7,936 bases of DNA from Devosiaceae bacterium (GCA_021648585.1 JAKISM010000116.1:1-7936), one strand, 5' to 3'; shown: positions 1-6,141, numbered from the stretch's first letter. Numbers and translations are program-made. Notes: a model not told the origin generated them from the sequence alone.

Positions 1-1
1 C

Positions 2-817
2 CTCATGGTTTCTTTGCAAGTGCCATTGCAAGGCATGGCGGTTGGTTTTTCATCATCGTTATTTGGTCTTGTAACCTCTTTAGTGCTCTCTTTAATGGTG
101 CGTTTTTCTGCGGTGGCTTTTTCTGAATTTGTGCAAAATTTTGAAGGCTGGCTTTCAACCATTGTTGAAATTGATCCCGGTAAAGATAACAGCGCTGAAA
201 ACGGCTCGGTTGCCCATAGTGCAATTATTGAAGAAAAACGTCTTTCGTTGATTATGCGTGCAGCAAGGCTTTCTGTTACATCAAACACTAGAGTAAATGA
301 TAAATTGAGCAAATTAACAGATGCAGTGCAACATCTTTCAAATGATGCCCGCTCGCAAAATAATGCACTTGATGAACTTATTGGTGCAAATAAACAATTA
401 CATGAACAAGGTCGTTTGTTGGGTACTGCCATGTCGAGAACCATTGATACTGTTAGGGTGGTTGCAGCCAATAGCGCCATTAAAGAGGAAATGCTTGAAA
501 GCACCAATTCACTTGCCCGCCAATTAGACGATCGTGACAGGCATATGTCAAATAGGTTGCAAGCACTTGATGGGCACTTAACAAAGTTAAATGAAGCAAA
601 GGTTGCGCCATCACCTGCCAGCAAATTTGAAACAAAAGCCAAAGAAGATGCTTATGCTCTGTTAGAAGAGATAAAGGCTGGTATGAATAAGGGTAATATG
701 AAATCACTGCACACAAATCTTAAAGATATGCAGAGCGATATAGCTGGTTTTGCTAAAGAAAAAGCAGGCAAAACACCAATACAACAACAAACTCTCAATC
801 GTGATAAAAAGGGTTAG
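2..817 (+). CDS. MotA/TolQ/ExbB-family proton-channel protein, 5'-truncated by the window edge
   Basis: The frame is open to the left edge (codon 2-4 is Leu), so the Met at 5 is probably internal and the gene is partial. The first ~50 visible residues carry a last transmembrane helix (GFSSSLFGLVTSLVLSL) followed by an amphipathic stretch ending in GWLSTIVEI, the pattern of the final helix of MotA/TolQ/ExbB channel subunits. These are inner-membrane proteins that use the proton gradient to power motors or envelope machines. The remaining ~215 residues are hydrophilic and heptad-rich (roughly residues 90-200), so a long cytoplasmic coiled coil is likely; ordinary ExbB or TolQ lacks this. A PilZ gene follows after 2 nt, and its ribosome site lies inside the last codons here, so the two are very probably co-transcribed. 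Family assignment is fairly secure. The substrate or partner cannot be named from this fragment. Confidence 0.72.
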   Translation, partial: LMVSLQVPLQGMAVGFSSSLFGLVTSLVLSLMVRFSAVAFSEFVQNFEGWLSTIVEIDPGKDNSAENGSVAHSAIIEEKRLSLIMRAARLSVTSNTRVNDKLSKLTDAVQHLSNDARSQNNALDELIGANKQLHEQGRLLGTAMSRTIDTVRVVAANSAIKEEMLESTNSLARQLDDRDRHMSNRLQALDGHLTKLNEAKVAPSPASKFETKAKEDAYALLEEIKAGMNKGNMKSLHTNLKDMQSDIAGFAKEKAGKTPIQQQTLNRDKKG

Positions 818-819
818 AA

Positions 820-1218
820 ATGCAAGTAGAAAATCAAACCCCAAACAATACTCGAGTAGCCTCAAAACAAGCGCAAATATTACAAGAGCGCCTGTCTCGT
901 GATCAAGAGAAAAATGCCCATAAAAGACGTTTTGAGCGCCACACTGTTTTTGCTGTTGCAACAATGATTATTTTGGATAGCTCGCAACATATTGAAGGTG
1001 TTATAACGGAGGTTTCACAAGGGGGTATAAAGTTCCGCCCCGCCTCTTTATTTTTGCTAGAGCGAAATTCAGAGCGTGTTTCAATTATTCTTGATGATGT
1101 AAAAACCACAGGAACAATACGTGCATCAAGAGCAGATGGTTATGGTATTCAGCTTATTGATAAGCTTGATGAAAATGACCTTCAATTCATAATTGATAAT
1201 TATGCTAGCAATAATTAA
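820..1218 (+). CDS. PilZ-domain protein (putative c-di-GMP receptor)
   Basis: The product is 132 aa. A basic, Gln-rich N-terminal stretch of ~33 residues precedes a PilZ-like beta-barrel. The first c-di-GMP motif RxxxR is present as R36-RFE-R40. The second, normally [D/N]xSxxG, reads E64-V-S66-QG-G69, with Glu in place of Asp/Asn. GYGIQL at 107-112 matches the usual conserved strand. PilZ domains bind cyclic di-GMP and alter a partner protein, often in motility, secretion or envelope synthesis. The ATG is preceded by AAGGG (809-813) with 6 nt spacing, inside the end of the channel gene, suggesting translational coupling. The likely partner is therefore the channel protein, by inference from context. 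Whether the Glu substitution still allows ligand binding cannot be told from sequence. Confidence 0.8.
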   Translation: MQVENQTPNNTRVASKQAQILQERLSRDQEKNAHKRRFERHTVFAVATMIILDSSQHIEGVITEVSQGGIKFRPASLFLLERNSERVSIILDDVKTTGTIRASRADGYGIQLIDKLDENDLQFIIDNYASNN

Positions 1219-1231
1219 ATATATAGATCTC

Positions 1232-1894
1232 TTATAAAGAGCAGGCTTTAGGCATGTCATTAAGCGATGATAGGATTGCGTGACAAAGCTGTCTCATTTC
1301 ATCATTTTCTGGCAACTGATCAGGTATCATTATTACCTGCATTCCTGCTCTATGCGCTGAGCGTACGCCATTATAACTATCTTCAATAGCCACGCACTCA
1401 CTTGGATTAATGCCTAAACCTGTTGCAGCTTTTAAGAACGGCTCTGGGTGTGGTTTGCCATTTGCCACATCATCACCACTTATAATTATATCAAAATAAT
1501 TATAAATATCAGCGCCTATGAGATGTTTTTTTGCGGCTTTATAAGGAGTAGAAGTTGCGAGGGCAAAGGGGATATTATTTAATTCTAATAAGGCTAATAT
1601 TTCTCTTGCCCCAGTTTTTAATGGCACATTTTCTGCCATTCTTTCACTCACCAACTTAACCCATCTAGCATCAAACTCATCATAAGGAAAATCTGCGCCC
1701 ATAGCTGTTTTAATAATATCTCTAGTCGCCCTTTTATTCGTCCCAACAATTTTACTATATGTTTCTTCGCTTATTTCAAAGCCAAGCTGTTTTCCAATCA
1801 CCATATAAACTTGTTTGTAAATGCTTTCGCTATCAAGCAAAATGCCATCCATATCAAAAATAAAGGCGCTAAATGGTTTTGTTATTTTGTTCAT
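1232..1894 (-). CDS. HAD-superfamily phosphatase, beta-phosphoglucomutase-like
   Basis: The product is 220 aa from the ATG at 1894. All four HAD motifs are visible: motif I FDMDG with nucleophile D14 and acid D16, motif II Thr/Ser in LATSTP near residue 115, motif III Lys147 in GKPHPEPF, and motif IV E171-D172 in EDSYNGV. An alpha-helical cap lies between motifs I and II. The length and motif spacing fit the beta-phosphoglucomutase/phosphoglycolate-phosphatase-like group of cytoplasmic sugar- or small-molecule phosphatases; the substrate is not predictable. It is the last gene of the DUF952-pyrD-HAD operon. An in-frame GTG at 1921 would add nine residues and overlap pyrD by 20 nt. I prefer the ATG because it starts 7 nt after the pyrD stop and gives the usual short lead to motif I. 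No strong ribosome site precedes either start (GGAG is 13 nt from the ATG). Confidence 0.85.
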   Translation of the reverse strand: MNKITKPFSAFIFDMDGILLDSESIYKQVYMVIGKQLGFEISEETYSKIVGTNKRATRDIIKTAMGADFPYDEFDARWVKLVSERMAENVPLKTGAREILALLELNNIPFALATSTPYKAAKKHLIGADIYNYFDIIISGDDVANGKPHPEPFLKAATGLGINPSECVAIEDSYNGVRSAHRAGMQVIMIPDQLPENDEMRQLCHAILSSLNDMPKACSL

Positions 1895-1901
1895 TTTAAT
1901 C

Positions 1902-3011
1902 TTAAAGCTCCAATTTTCCACTCGCCCAGTCTATAGTATTTGTGCCACTAAGCGATGAAATGTTCTTAAAACTATTCTTTTCCACAGCGCTAACAAGCCC
2001 CAATTTTATTTCATCAAGCAATTCCATGCCGCAAAAAACCAAAGCAGAATAAAGCTGAATTGCGTTAGCTCCTGCATTTAATTTGGCTATGGCACTTTGG
2101 CTTGAGTGAATGCCGCCAACACCAATTATTACCATATCATCGCCTACCCTTAAACGCATTTGCGCTAAGCGCCTTGTTGAAAGGTTAAATAAAGGCTTGC
2201 CTGAAAGTCCACCCAATTCTTCGCTATGCTCTAGTCCTTTTACTGTCTCACGGTCTATTGTGGTGTTAGAAATAATTAGCCCATCAATATCACTATCAAC
2301 AAGTACTTTAGCGATAGCGTCCATTTCTTTTTCATCTAAATCAGGAGCGATTTTGAGGAAAATTGGCACACGGATTTTAGCACGTGCTCGCTCCGCTAGG
2401 CTTTCAAATAATAATCTTTTTAGCGCTTCAAAACCCTGTAAATCTCGTAAGCCCTTGGTGTTGGGAGAAGAAATATTAATGGTTAGATAATCACTAATCG
2501 GTGCAAATTTTTTCACCCCTAAAACATAATCTTTAACAAAATCATCGCTATCTTTATTAGCCCCAATATTTACCCCAATAATTGCCTCACTGTTAATTTC
2601 GCTTAACCGCCTAAACACTTCATCATGCCCGTGATTGTTAAATCCCATACGATTAATGATAGCTTGTTTCTCGGGCAAGCGAAAAAGACGTGGTTTTTCA
2701 TTGCCTTGCTGGGGGTGTGGGGTCACTGTGCCAACTTCACAAAAACCAAATCCAATTTTACTTAGCGCCACAGGAACTTGCGCATTTTTATCAAACCCTG
2801 CCGCCATACCAATAGGATTTTTAAGCTCTAACCCGCAAATATTAGTTGCTAATAGCTTTGAATCTGCTCGTTGTTGGCTCGGAACAAGCCCCATTTTAAG
2901 CGCAGAAATACTCGTCTGATGAGCAATTTCAGGATCCATTTTTAATAGACTATCACGTGAAAAATCACCAAAAGTTTTGGAGCGCAAAAAAGATGAGAGA
3001 GATTTTAGCAT
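1902..3011 (-). CDS. pyrD: Dihydroorotate dehydrogenase (quinone), class 2
   Basis: The product is 369 aa. It oxidises dihydroorotate to orotate, the fourth step of de novo UMP synthesis, passing electrons through FMN to membrane quinone. Visible signatures are the FMN-site AAGFDKN (70-76), NRMGFNN (120-126), NISSPNT (179-185) whose second Ser (S182) is the class 2 catalytic base, FLKIAPDL (218-225), SNTT (249-252) and IIGVGGI (295-301). Class 2 enzymes use Ser and carry an N-terminal membrane-contact helix; the ~25 residues before DPEIAH fit that role and argue against starting at Met25. GGAA lies 8 nt before the ATG. The start overlaps the DUF952 stop by 7 nt, implying translational coupling. 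The DUF952-pyrD order is familiar from Hyphomicrobiales. Confidence 0.96.
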   Translation of the reverse strand: MLKSLSSFLRSKTFGDFSRDSLLKMDPEIAHQTSISALKMGLVPSQQRADSKLLATNICGLELKNPIGMAAGFDKNAQVPVALSKIGFGFCEVGTVTPHPQQGNEKPRLFRLPEKQAIINRMGFNNHGHDEVFRRLSEINSEAIIGVNIGANKDSDDFVKDYVLGVKKFAPISDYLTINISSPNTKGLRDLQGFEALKRLLFESLAERARAKIRVPIFLKIAPDLDEKEMDAIAKVLVDSDIDGLIISNTTIDRETVKGLEHSEELGGLSGKPLFNLSTRRLAQMRLRVGDDMVIIGVGGIHSSQSAIAKLNAGANAIQLYSALVFCGMELLDEIKLGLVSAVEKNSFKNISSLSGTNTIDWASGKLEL

Positions 3012-3367
3012 TTTAAGAATTCCGGCAAGTTTGCATTTCCTTCATTATCAACTTCTATTGGTTTTGAGAACTTTACTAAATTAATATTTAGCTCGCTATA
3101 TAGATGCGGAAATGTTTCATTATTTCTTGATTTCTCCCATTTCAAATTATTTTTAATATCACCTATTAAAACTCCTAATAACATCAAATCAGATTGCCCC
3201 TTAAAATGCAGGCGTAATGTTTGTGCTAATTGAGTATGGGTTGAAAAATGAATATAATTATCAGCAATATCTATTGGCATTGGTGACAGTAAGCCAGTTT
3301 TTTGGGATTTATTCCATAAGTTAGATGTTGTAATCTTAAATATGTATTTTTCAGGTTCAAATTTCAT
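3005..3367 (-). CDS. DUF952-family protein
   Basis: The product is 120 aa. Family hallmarks are YIFKIT near the N-terminus (8-13), YIHFST (38-43) and TFPHLY (85-90). The charged stretch before the last motif, usually RGG, is degenerate here (SRNNE). The DUF952 family is small, cytoplasmic and of unknown biochemical role; no signal peptide or membrane segment is visible. It is the first gene of the operon, and its stop overlaps the pyrD start (ATGCTAA). The ATG is preceded by AGGA with 6 nt spacing. Conserved linkage to pyrD hints at a nucleotide- or stress-related job, but that is inference only. The final ~20 residues (DNEGNANLPEFLKC) look less conserved than the core. Confidence 0.85.
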   Translation of the reverse strand: MKFEPEKYIFKITTSNLWNKSQKTGLLSPMPIDIADNYIHFSTHTQLAQTLRLHFKGQSDLMLLGVLIGDIKNNLKWEKSRNNETFPHLYSELNINLVKFSKPIEVDNEGNANLPEFLKC

Positions 3368-3395
3368 CTCATTTCCTAAGTTTACTCAATAATTG

Positions 3396-3424
3396 CTTTT
3401 ACCCTTTACATATTGACTTGACAA
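3396..3424 (-). promoter_or_regulatory. Candidate sigma70-type promoter of the DUF952-pyrD-HAD operon
   Basis: On the minus strand, TTGTCA (3424-3419) is followed after 17 nt by TAAAAG (3401-3396), 5/6 and 4/6 matches to consensus. It lies about 30-55 nt upstream of the DUF952 start codon. Its -35 box occupies almost the same bases as the -35 of the opposite promoter. Confidence 0.4.
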
Positions 3425-3445
3425 AGGCCATATTAGGATTAAATT
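3418..3445 (+). promoter_or_regulatory. Candidate promoter of the S24 regulator gene
   Basis: A perfect TTGACA (3418-3423) is followed after 16 nt by TAAATT (3440-3445, 4/6). It would give an untranslated leader of about 100 nt before the ATG at 3551. The -10 region sits inside the tandem repeat at 3431-3470, so that repeat is well placed to block this promoter. Confidence 0.42.
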
Positions 3446-3470
3446 CTGTATTGGGATTAAGTTCCTGTAA
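3431..3470 (+). repeat. Imperfect tandem repeat in the S24 promoter (candidate operator)
   Basis: TATTAGGATTAAATTCTGTA (3431-3450) is repeated as TATTGGGATTAAGTTCCTGTA from 3449, differing by A/G changes and one inserted C. The start-to-start distance is 18 nt, close to two helical turns. The copies cover the candidate -10 box and start site of the S24 gene. Either an autoregulatory operator or a slippage duplication would fit. Confidence 0.5.
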
Positions 3471-3499
3471 AATTAAACCTTTGCATGCTAAATTAATAG

Positions 3500-3530
3500 A
3501 TTAGCTACATAAATAAATTAGCCACAAAGA
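3500..3530 (+). repeat. Short direct repeat in the S24 leader
   Basis: ATTAGCTACA (3500-3509) recurs as ATTAGCCACA (3517-3526), 9/10 identical at 17 nt spacing. It lies in the untranslated leader between the tandem repeat and the S24 start. It may be a second binding site or AT-rich coincidence; the short length gives modest weight. Confidence 0.3.
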
Positions 3531-3550
3531 TAGATTAATAGTAGAATATA

Positions 3551-4204
3551 ATGATGGATCATCTTACTATTTGGGCAGCTTTAGATGCTCTAGCATCACG
3601 GCACGGATTGTCCACCTCAAAACTAGCTCGACTAGCAGGGTTAGACCCTACATCGTTTAATAAGTCTAAACGAATGGGTAAGGGTGGGCAAGGGCGTTGG
3701 CCATCAATCCAATCTATTGCCAAAGCTCTAGATGCAACTGATGAAACTTTTGAAACATTTTGGGCCGAGTGTTTTGATGGGCAATATACGCAAACGCCAA
3801 GCTCTAAAGATAGGCCTATAACTGTGCCACTATTAGGTTTTGCGCAAGCAGGGTCAGGTGGTTTTTTTGATTCGGGTGGTTTTCCTGCAGGACAAGGTTG
3901 GGACGAAGTGCGTTTGCCTAACGCAAAAGAAGATTTAGGTACTTATGCGCTAGAAGTATCAGGTGATTCTATGCTCCCGCTTTATCGTGATGGCGATGTA
4001 ATTATTGTTTCACCAGCTGAGCAATTACGTCGAGGTGATCGTGTTGTGGCTCGCACTAGTGAGGGTGAAGTTATGGCAAAAATATTACATCGACAAAGCG
4101 AAAAGCAAGTTGAATTACATTCAATAAACCCAGATCACAAACCCATAATAATTAAAAATGTTGATTTAGATTGGATTGCCCGCATACTCTGGGCTAGTCA
4201 ATAA
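3551..4204 (+). CDS. XRE-family HTH / S24 (LexA-like) peptidase transcriptional regulator
   Basis: The product is 217 aa. Residues ~5-75 form a helix-turn-helix domain (SKLARLAGLDPTSFNKSKR), and ~90-215 a LexA/UmuD-type S24 domain. The catalytic Ser140 (SGDSM) and Lys177 (EVMAKIL) are 37 residues apart, the same spacing as S119-K156 in E. coli LexA. A possible Ala100-Gly101 self-cleavage site lies in FAQAGSGG. Proteins of this form are common single-copy regulators in Hyphomicrobiales; they resemble phage repressors but no phage gene is nearby. Self-cleavage on DNA damage is plausible by homology, not shown. The start is the first of two adjacent ATGs; no good ribosome site precedes it, and a second-ATG start (3554) is equally possible. 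The gene is divergent from the pyrD operon across a 183-bp control region. Its stop region is tandemly duplicated. Confidence 0.88.
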   Translation: MMDHLTIWAALDALASRHGLSTSKLARLAGLDPTSFNKSKRMGKGGQGRWPSIQSIAKALDATDETFETFWAECFDGQYTQTPSSKDRPITVPLLGFAQAGSGGFFDSGGFPAGQGWDEVRLPNAKEDLGTYALEVSGDSMLPLYRDGDVIIVSPAEQLRRGDRVVARTSEGEVMAKILHRQSEKQVELHSINPDHKPIIIKNVDLDWIARILWASQ

Positions 4205-4242
4205 AGATCTTGGGGCAAGCCAATAAGGATTTTGGGGGTAGC
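4190..4242 (+). repeat. 22-bp tandem duplication spanning the S24 stop codon
   Basis: The 22 bp at 4199-4220, which starts with the last sense codon and TAA (CAATAA), is repeated at 4221-4242 with 18 of 22 positions identical. A weaker partial copy of the unit's end precedes it (GGGCTAGT at 4191-4198 against GGGCAAGC). The second CAATAA is out of frame with the gene. Beyond the stop, the frame stays open to TGA at 4247. Confidence 0.6.
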
Positions 4243-4259
4243 GGAATGATGAACTTTGA

Positions 4260-4757
4260 TTATTGCACATCAACACTCTGCGCATTTAAGCTATCATGGC
4301 GTTGTTGAATTTCTTTAGGCCAAGTTGATTTAATGTAGGATAGGATCGCAATAATTTCCTCATCATTTAGAACGTTCTCATAAATTGGCATATTAGTTTC
4401 ATAATCAGGCAAGTTTGCAGCTTTGCCCAAACCAACTTTAACTATATCAAATAATAACTTGTCGGTGTGATGCCAAGTATGGCCGCTTTCATCATGTGGT
4501 GGTGCTGGCAAGAGACCGTTTTCATTAGGGTTTTTCCAATTAGCTTCGCCTTCAAGGTTTACCCCGTGACAAGACGCACAATTATTTTGATAAATATCTT
4601 TTCCAAGCGCTACGATTTTTGCATTATTTGGAGAAAATATAGCGCCCTGTTTTGTAGATAAAAGGTTATTTTGTCTAACAGACATTTCCCAAAAAGAGGC
4701 CGCCGCAACAAAAAAGACAAATATTAAGCTAAAGCCTAAATATTTGCCTTTTCTCAT
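4260..4757 (-). CDS. Membrane-anchored c-type cytochrome (class I)
   Basis: The product is 165 aa. A positively charged N-terminus and one hydrophobic segment (residues ~6-23, no clear cleavage site) suggest an uncleaved anchor with the body in the periplasm. Haem c attaches at C60-ASC63-H64, and Met123 in the NMPIY motif is the likely sixth ligand. LPAPPHDESGHTWHH (83-97) and the closing LSYIKSTWP (139-147) are typical of a subgroup of small mono-haem cytochromes in Proteobacteria. It should carry single electrons between periplasmic or membrane partners; the partners are unknown. It is downstream of the L,D-transpeptidase with a 12-nt gap. A strong ribosome site AAGGGG sits 7 nt before the ATG and can pair with the end of the upstream gene. 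Confidence 0.9.
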   Translation of the reverse strand: MRKGKYLGFSLIFVFFVAAASFWEMSVRQNNLLSTKQGAIFSPNNAKIVALGKDIYQNNCASCHGVNLEGEANWKNPNENGLLPAPPHDESGHTWHHTDKLLFDIVKVGLGKAANLPDYETNMPIYENVLNDEEIIAILSYIKSTWPKEIQQRHDSLNAQSVDVQ

Positions 4758-4764
4758 TTTCTAA

Positions 4765-4787
4765 CCCCTTTAGATAACTAGTAGGGG
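4765..4787 (-). promoter_or_regulatory. Hairpin masking the cytochrome c ribosome-binding site
   Basis: On the minus strand CCCCT (4787-4783), in the last codons of the transpeptidase gene, is complementary to AGGGG (4769-4765), the core of the cytochrome ribosome site. An inner TAG/CTA pairing closes a TTAT loop. Ribosomes finishing the upstream gene would open it, which would couple translation of the two genes. The pairing is seen; the coupling is inferred. Confidence 0.45.
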
Positions 4788-5450
4788 AGCTTTTCTTGGA
4801 ATTCTATCGTAAAGATCAACAATATCTTGGTTGATAAAGCGCACGCACCCACTAGAAACTGCTTTGCCGATTGAATAAGTTTCAACTGAACCATGGAGGC
4901 GATAAAGTGTATCACGCCCATTTTTATAAACATAAAGCGCTCTAGCACCTAATGGATTATCAAGTCCGGGTTGTTGCCCACCATTCGCTGCTGAATATTT
5001 TTCTAATTCAGGGACACGTTCAATCATGCTTGCAGGAGGTGTCCAAGTTGGCCATTTTCTTTTCCATGCAATTTGAGCGCGGCCAGACCATTCAAAACCA
5101 GCTTTTCCAAGCCCAACACCATAGCGCATTGCTTTGCCATTCTCTTGTATCAAATGGCAATAAAAAGTTTTTGTGTTCACAATTATTGTACCAACTTTTT
5201 CACTAGTATCAAAATCAACTTGCTGGCGATAGAACCTTTTATCTAATTTTCTTAGATGAATAGCTGGAATAGGAAATTTTTCCTCAGGGAGTGGTCCATA
5301 CATAAGGGCTAATCTTTGAGTGCTAACAGATACAGCCTCAGTTTCAGTACCAGTTTTCGAAGCGTTTGAGCAACCAGCAAGGGTTAGACCCAATAAGCTA
5401 ATACCGCCTGTTGTAAATACTCTTCTAGATATTTGTGTTTTATTAGTCAT
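4770..5450 (-). CDS. L,D-transpeptidase (YkuD domain), Tat-exported putative lipoprotein
   Basis: The product is 226 aa. The N-terminus combines a twin-arginine motif (S8-RRVF) with a hydrophobic stretch and a lipobox LAGC (C27), so it is predicted to be exported folded by Tat and lipid-anchored in the periplasm. The YkuD domain occupies ~85-226. The catalytic signature HGSxxxxxxGxxxSSGCVR is complete, with His186 and catalytic Cys202. Such enzymes form 3-3 peptidoglycan cross-links or attach proteins to the wall, using the tetrapeptide donor; which reaction applies here is not visible. The length fits alphaproteobacterial ErfK/YbiS-like proteins. AAGGG lies 9 nt before the ATG. It is the first gene of a two-gene operon with cytochrome c. 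A functional link between the two is unclear beyond shared periplasmic location. Confidence 0.93.
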   Translation of the reverse strand: MTNKTQISRRVFTTGGISLLGLTLAGCSNASKTGTETEAVSVSTQRLALMYGPLPEEKFPIPAIHLRKLDKRFYRQQVDFDTSEKVGTIIVNTKTFYCHLIQENGKAMRYGVGLGKAGFEWSGRAQIAWKRKWPTWTPPASMIERVPELEKYSAANGGQQPGLDNPLGARALYVYKNGRDTLYRLHGSVETYSIGKAVSSGCVRFINQDIVDLYDRIPRKAPLLVI

Positions 5451-5518
5451 AGAAAGACGCCCTTGAAAAACATTAAAGAATTTATTAGCTGGATTGATAG
5501 CCTTTAATAGTTAAAAAA

Positions 5519-5548
5519 TCTATACCCCGAAAATGACAATTCTGTGAA
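5519..5548 (-). promoter_or_regulatory. Candidate promoter of the L,D-transpeptidase-cytochrome operon
   Basis: On the minus strand TTCACA (5548-5543, 5/6) is followed after 18 nt by TATAGA (5524-5519, 4/6). The predicted start would leave about 60 nt of leader. AATAGTTAA occurs on the plus strand on both sides of it (5505-5513 and 5568-5576). The match is modest in AT-rich DNA. Confidence 0.35.
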
Positions 5549-5661
5549 GTCAGGGTAAGTGATTCCTAATAGTTAACAAAATTTAATTTGTCTATATCTC
5601 TTTAAAGAATAATGTGAAAAATAAGAAAATAATTATTACTGTGATAAAAATACAATGTTCC

Positions 5662-5691
5662 TTGCTGTAAACAATTCTCATTTGCAATAAT
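5662..5691 (+). promoter_or_regulatory. Weak candidate promoter reading into the repeat cluster
   Basis: TTGCTG (5662-5667) and AATAAT (5686-5691) are separated by 18 nt. The -10 matches 5/6 but the -35 only in TTG. If real, it would start a transcript near 5698 that runs through the hairpin-rich repeats, as a small RNA would. Such hexamers are frequent in AT-rich DNA. Confidence 0.2.
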
Positions 5692-5750
5692 AGTGGTTTA
5701 TTCTATTCCTTACCAGCCCCGTCGTCTCGTAGGGGAAGAGAGAGAAATCA

Positions 5751-5827
5751 ATAAGCGTGGAAAAAGAATAACGGCGGGGATGCCGGGGACGGGAGCGAAG
5801 CGACCAACGGCGGCAAGCATAAGAGAG
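5751..5827. repeat. Long GC-rich repeat, copy 1
   Basis: This 77-bp copy runs from ATAAGCGTGG to CATAAGAGAG and is nearly identical to the copy beginning 92 bp later. It contains two ACGGCG blocks, a GGGAGCGAAGCG core and terminal ATAAG motifs. It differs from copy 2 by about four substitutions and one base missing from the core (GAGCGAAGC against GAGCGCAAGC). Confidence 0.8.
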
Positions 5828-5842
5828 ACGCCCCCTACCAAC

Positions 5843-5920
5843 ATAAGCGTGGAAAAAGAATAACGGCGGGGGTGTCGGGGACGGGAGCGCAAGCGACCAA
5901 CGGCGACAAGAATAAGAGAG
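5843..5920. repeat. Long GC-rich repeat, copy 2
   Basis: This 78-bp copy is a diverged duplicate of 5751-5827; by hand count its GC is about 56% against an AT-rich background. The 15-bp spacer between the copies (5828-5842) is not repeated. The end of this copy continues directly into a hairpin. Its last module, AACGGCGACAAGAATAA (5899-5915), recurs exactly at 5994-6010. Confidence 0.8.
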
Positions 5921-6010
5921 GCGAAAGCTCTCCTGCGCTCCTAATGGAGCTACGGCGGAGCATAAGAACTTCTAGAGTTCGCTTTGCTCACTAAACGGCG
6001 ACAAGAATAA
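5916..6010. repeat. Hairpin-bearing tail of the repeat cluster
   Basis: Three small stem-loops follow one another. The first is GAGAG(G)C-GAAA-GCTCTC (5916-5932), with a GNRA-type loop and one bulged base. The second is GCTCC-TAAT-GGAGC (5937-5950), and the third GAACT-TCTAG-AGTTC (5966-5980). They are separated by the shared motifs ACGGCG and ATAAG, and the tail ends with the exact 17-bp module at 5994-6010. Confidence 0.6.
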
Positions 6011-6057
6011 AGCAAACCCCAAATATTTCCCGTTAAATAGCTAAACTTGCATATTTT

Positions 6058-6086
6058 TTCAAACTGGCGCTTGCTCTAAGTATAAA
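6058..6086 (+). promoter_or_regulatory. Candidate promoter of the ATP synthase operon
   Basis: TTCAAA (6058-6063, 4/6) and TATAAA (6081-6086, 5/6) are separated by 17 nt. The implied leader is about 120 nt before atpH. It lies just downstream of the GC-rich repeat cluster. No better pair is visible between the cluster and atpH. Confidence 0.38.
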
Positions 6087-6141
6087 TGGTATGTTAGAGA
6101 GGCGCAAATTTTAAGAATCTCTTGTTTTTAAGTCTATCTGA

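Noticed and set aside
1229..1241. CTCTT-ATA-AAGAG hairpin between the convergent PilZ and HAD genes
   Set aside because: The stem is five pairs with a 3-nt loop and no T-run on either side; it also overlaps the HAD stop codon. Too weak to call a terminator.
1895..1921. GTG start for the HAD gene, nine codons upstream
   Set aside because: It would overlap pyrD by 20 nt and adds residues unlike the family's N-terminus; the ATG at 1894 is simpler, although neither has a strong ribosome site.
2110..2919. Plus-strand ORFs opposite pyrD (2110-2490 and 2635-2919)
   Set aside because: They are antisense shadows of a clearly recognised pyrD gene and show no family features or ribosome sites.
3547..3552. 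Perfect TATAAT immediately at the S24 start codon
   Set aside because: No matching -35 lies 16-18 nt upstream, and a start from it would fall inside the gene after both ATGs needed for the DNA-binding domain.
3551..4204. S24 regulator as a prophage repressor
   Set aside because: Domain layout resembles phage repressors, but both sides are housekeeping genes and no phage gene or attachment site is visible.
5710..5892. Minus-strand 60-codon ORF across the GC-rich repeats
   Set aside because: It starts at TTG with no ribosome site, lies wholly in repeats, and reads the two near-identical copies in different frames, so no protein repeat is being preserved.
5751..6010. CRISPR array
   Set aside because: Repeats are long and few, with unequal internal motifs and variable spacing; no regular 25-40 bp repeat and spacer pattern and no cas genes.
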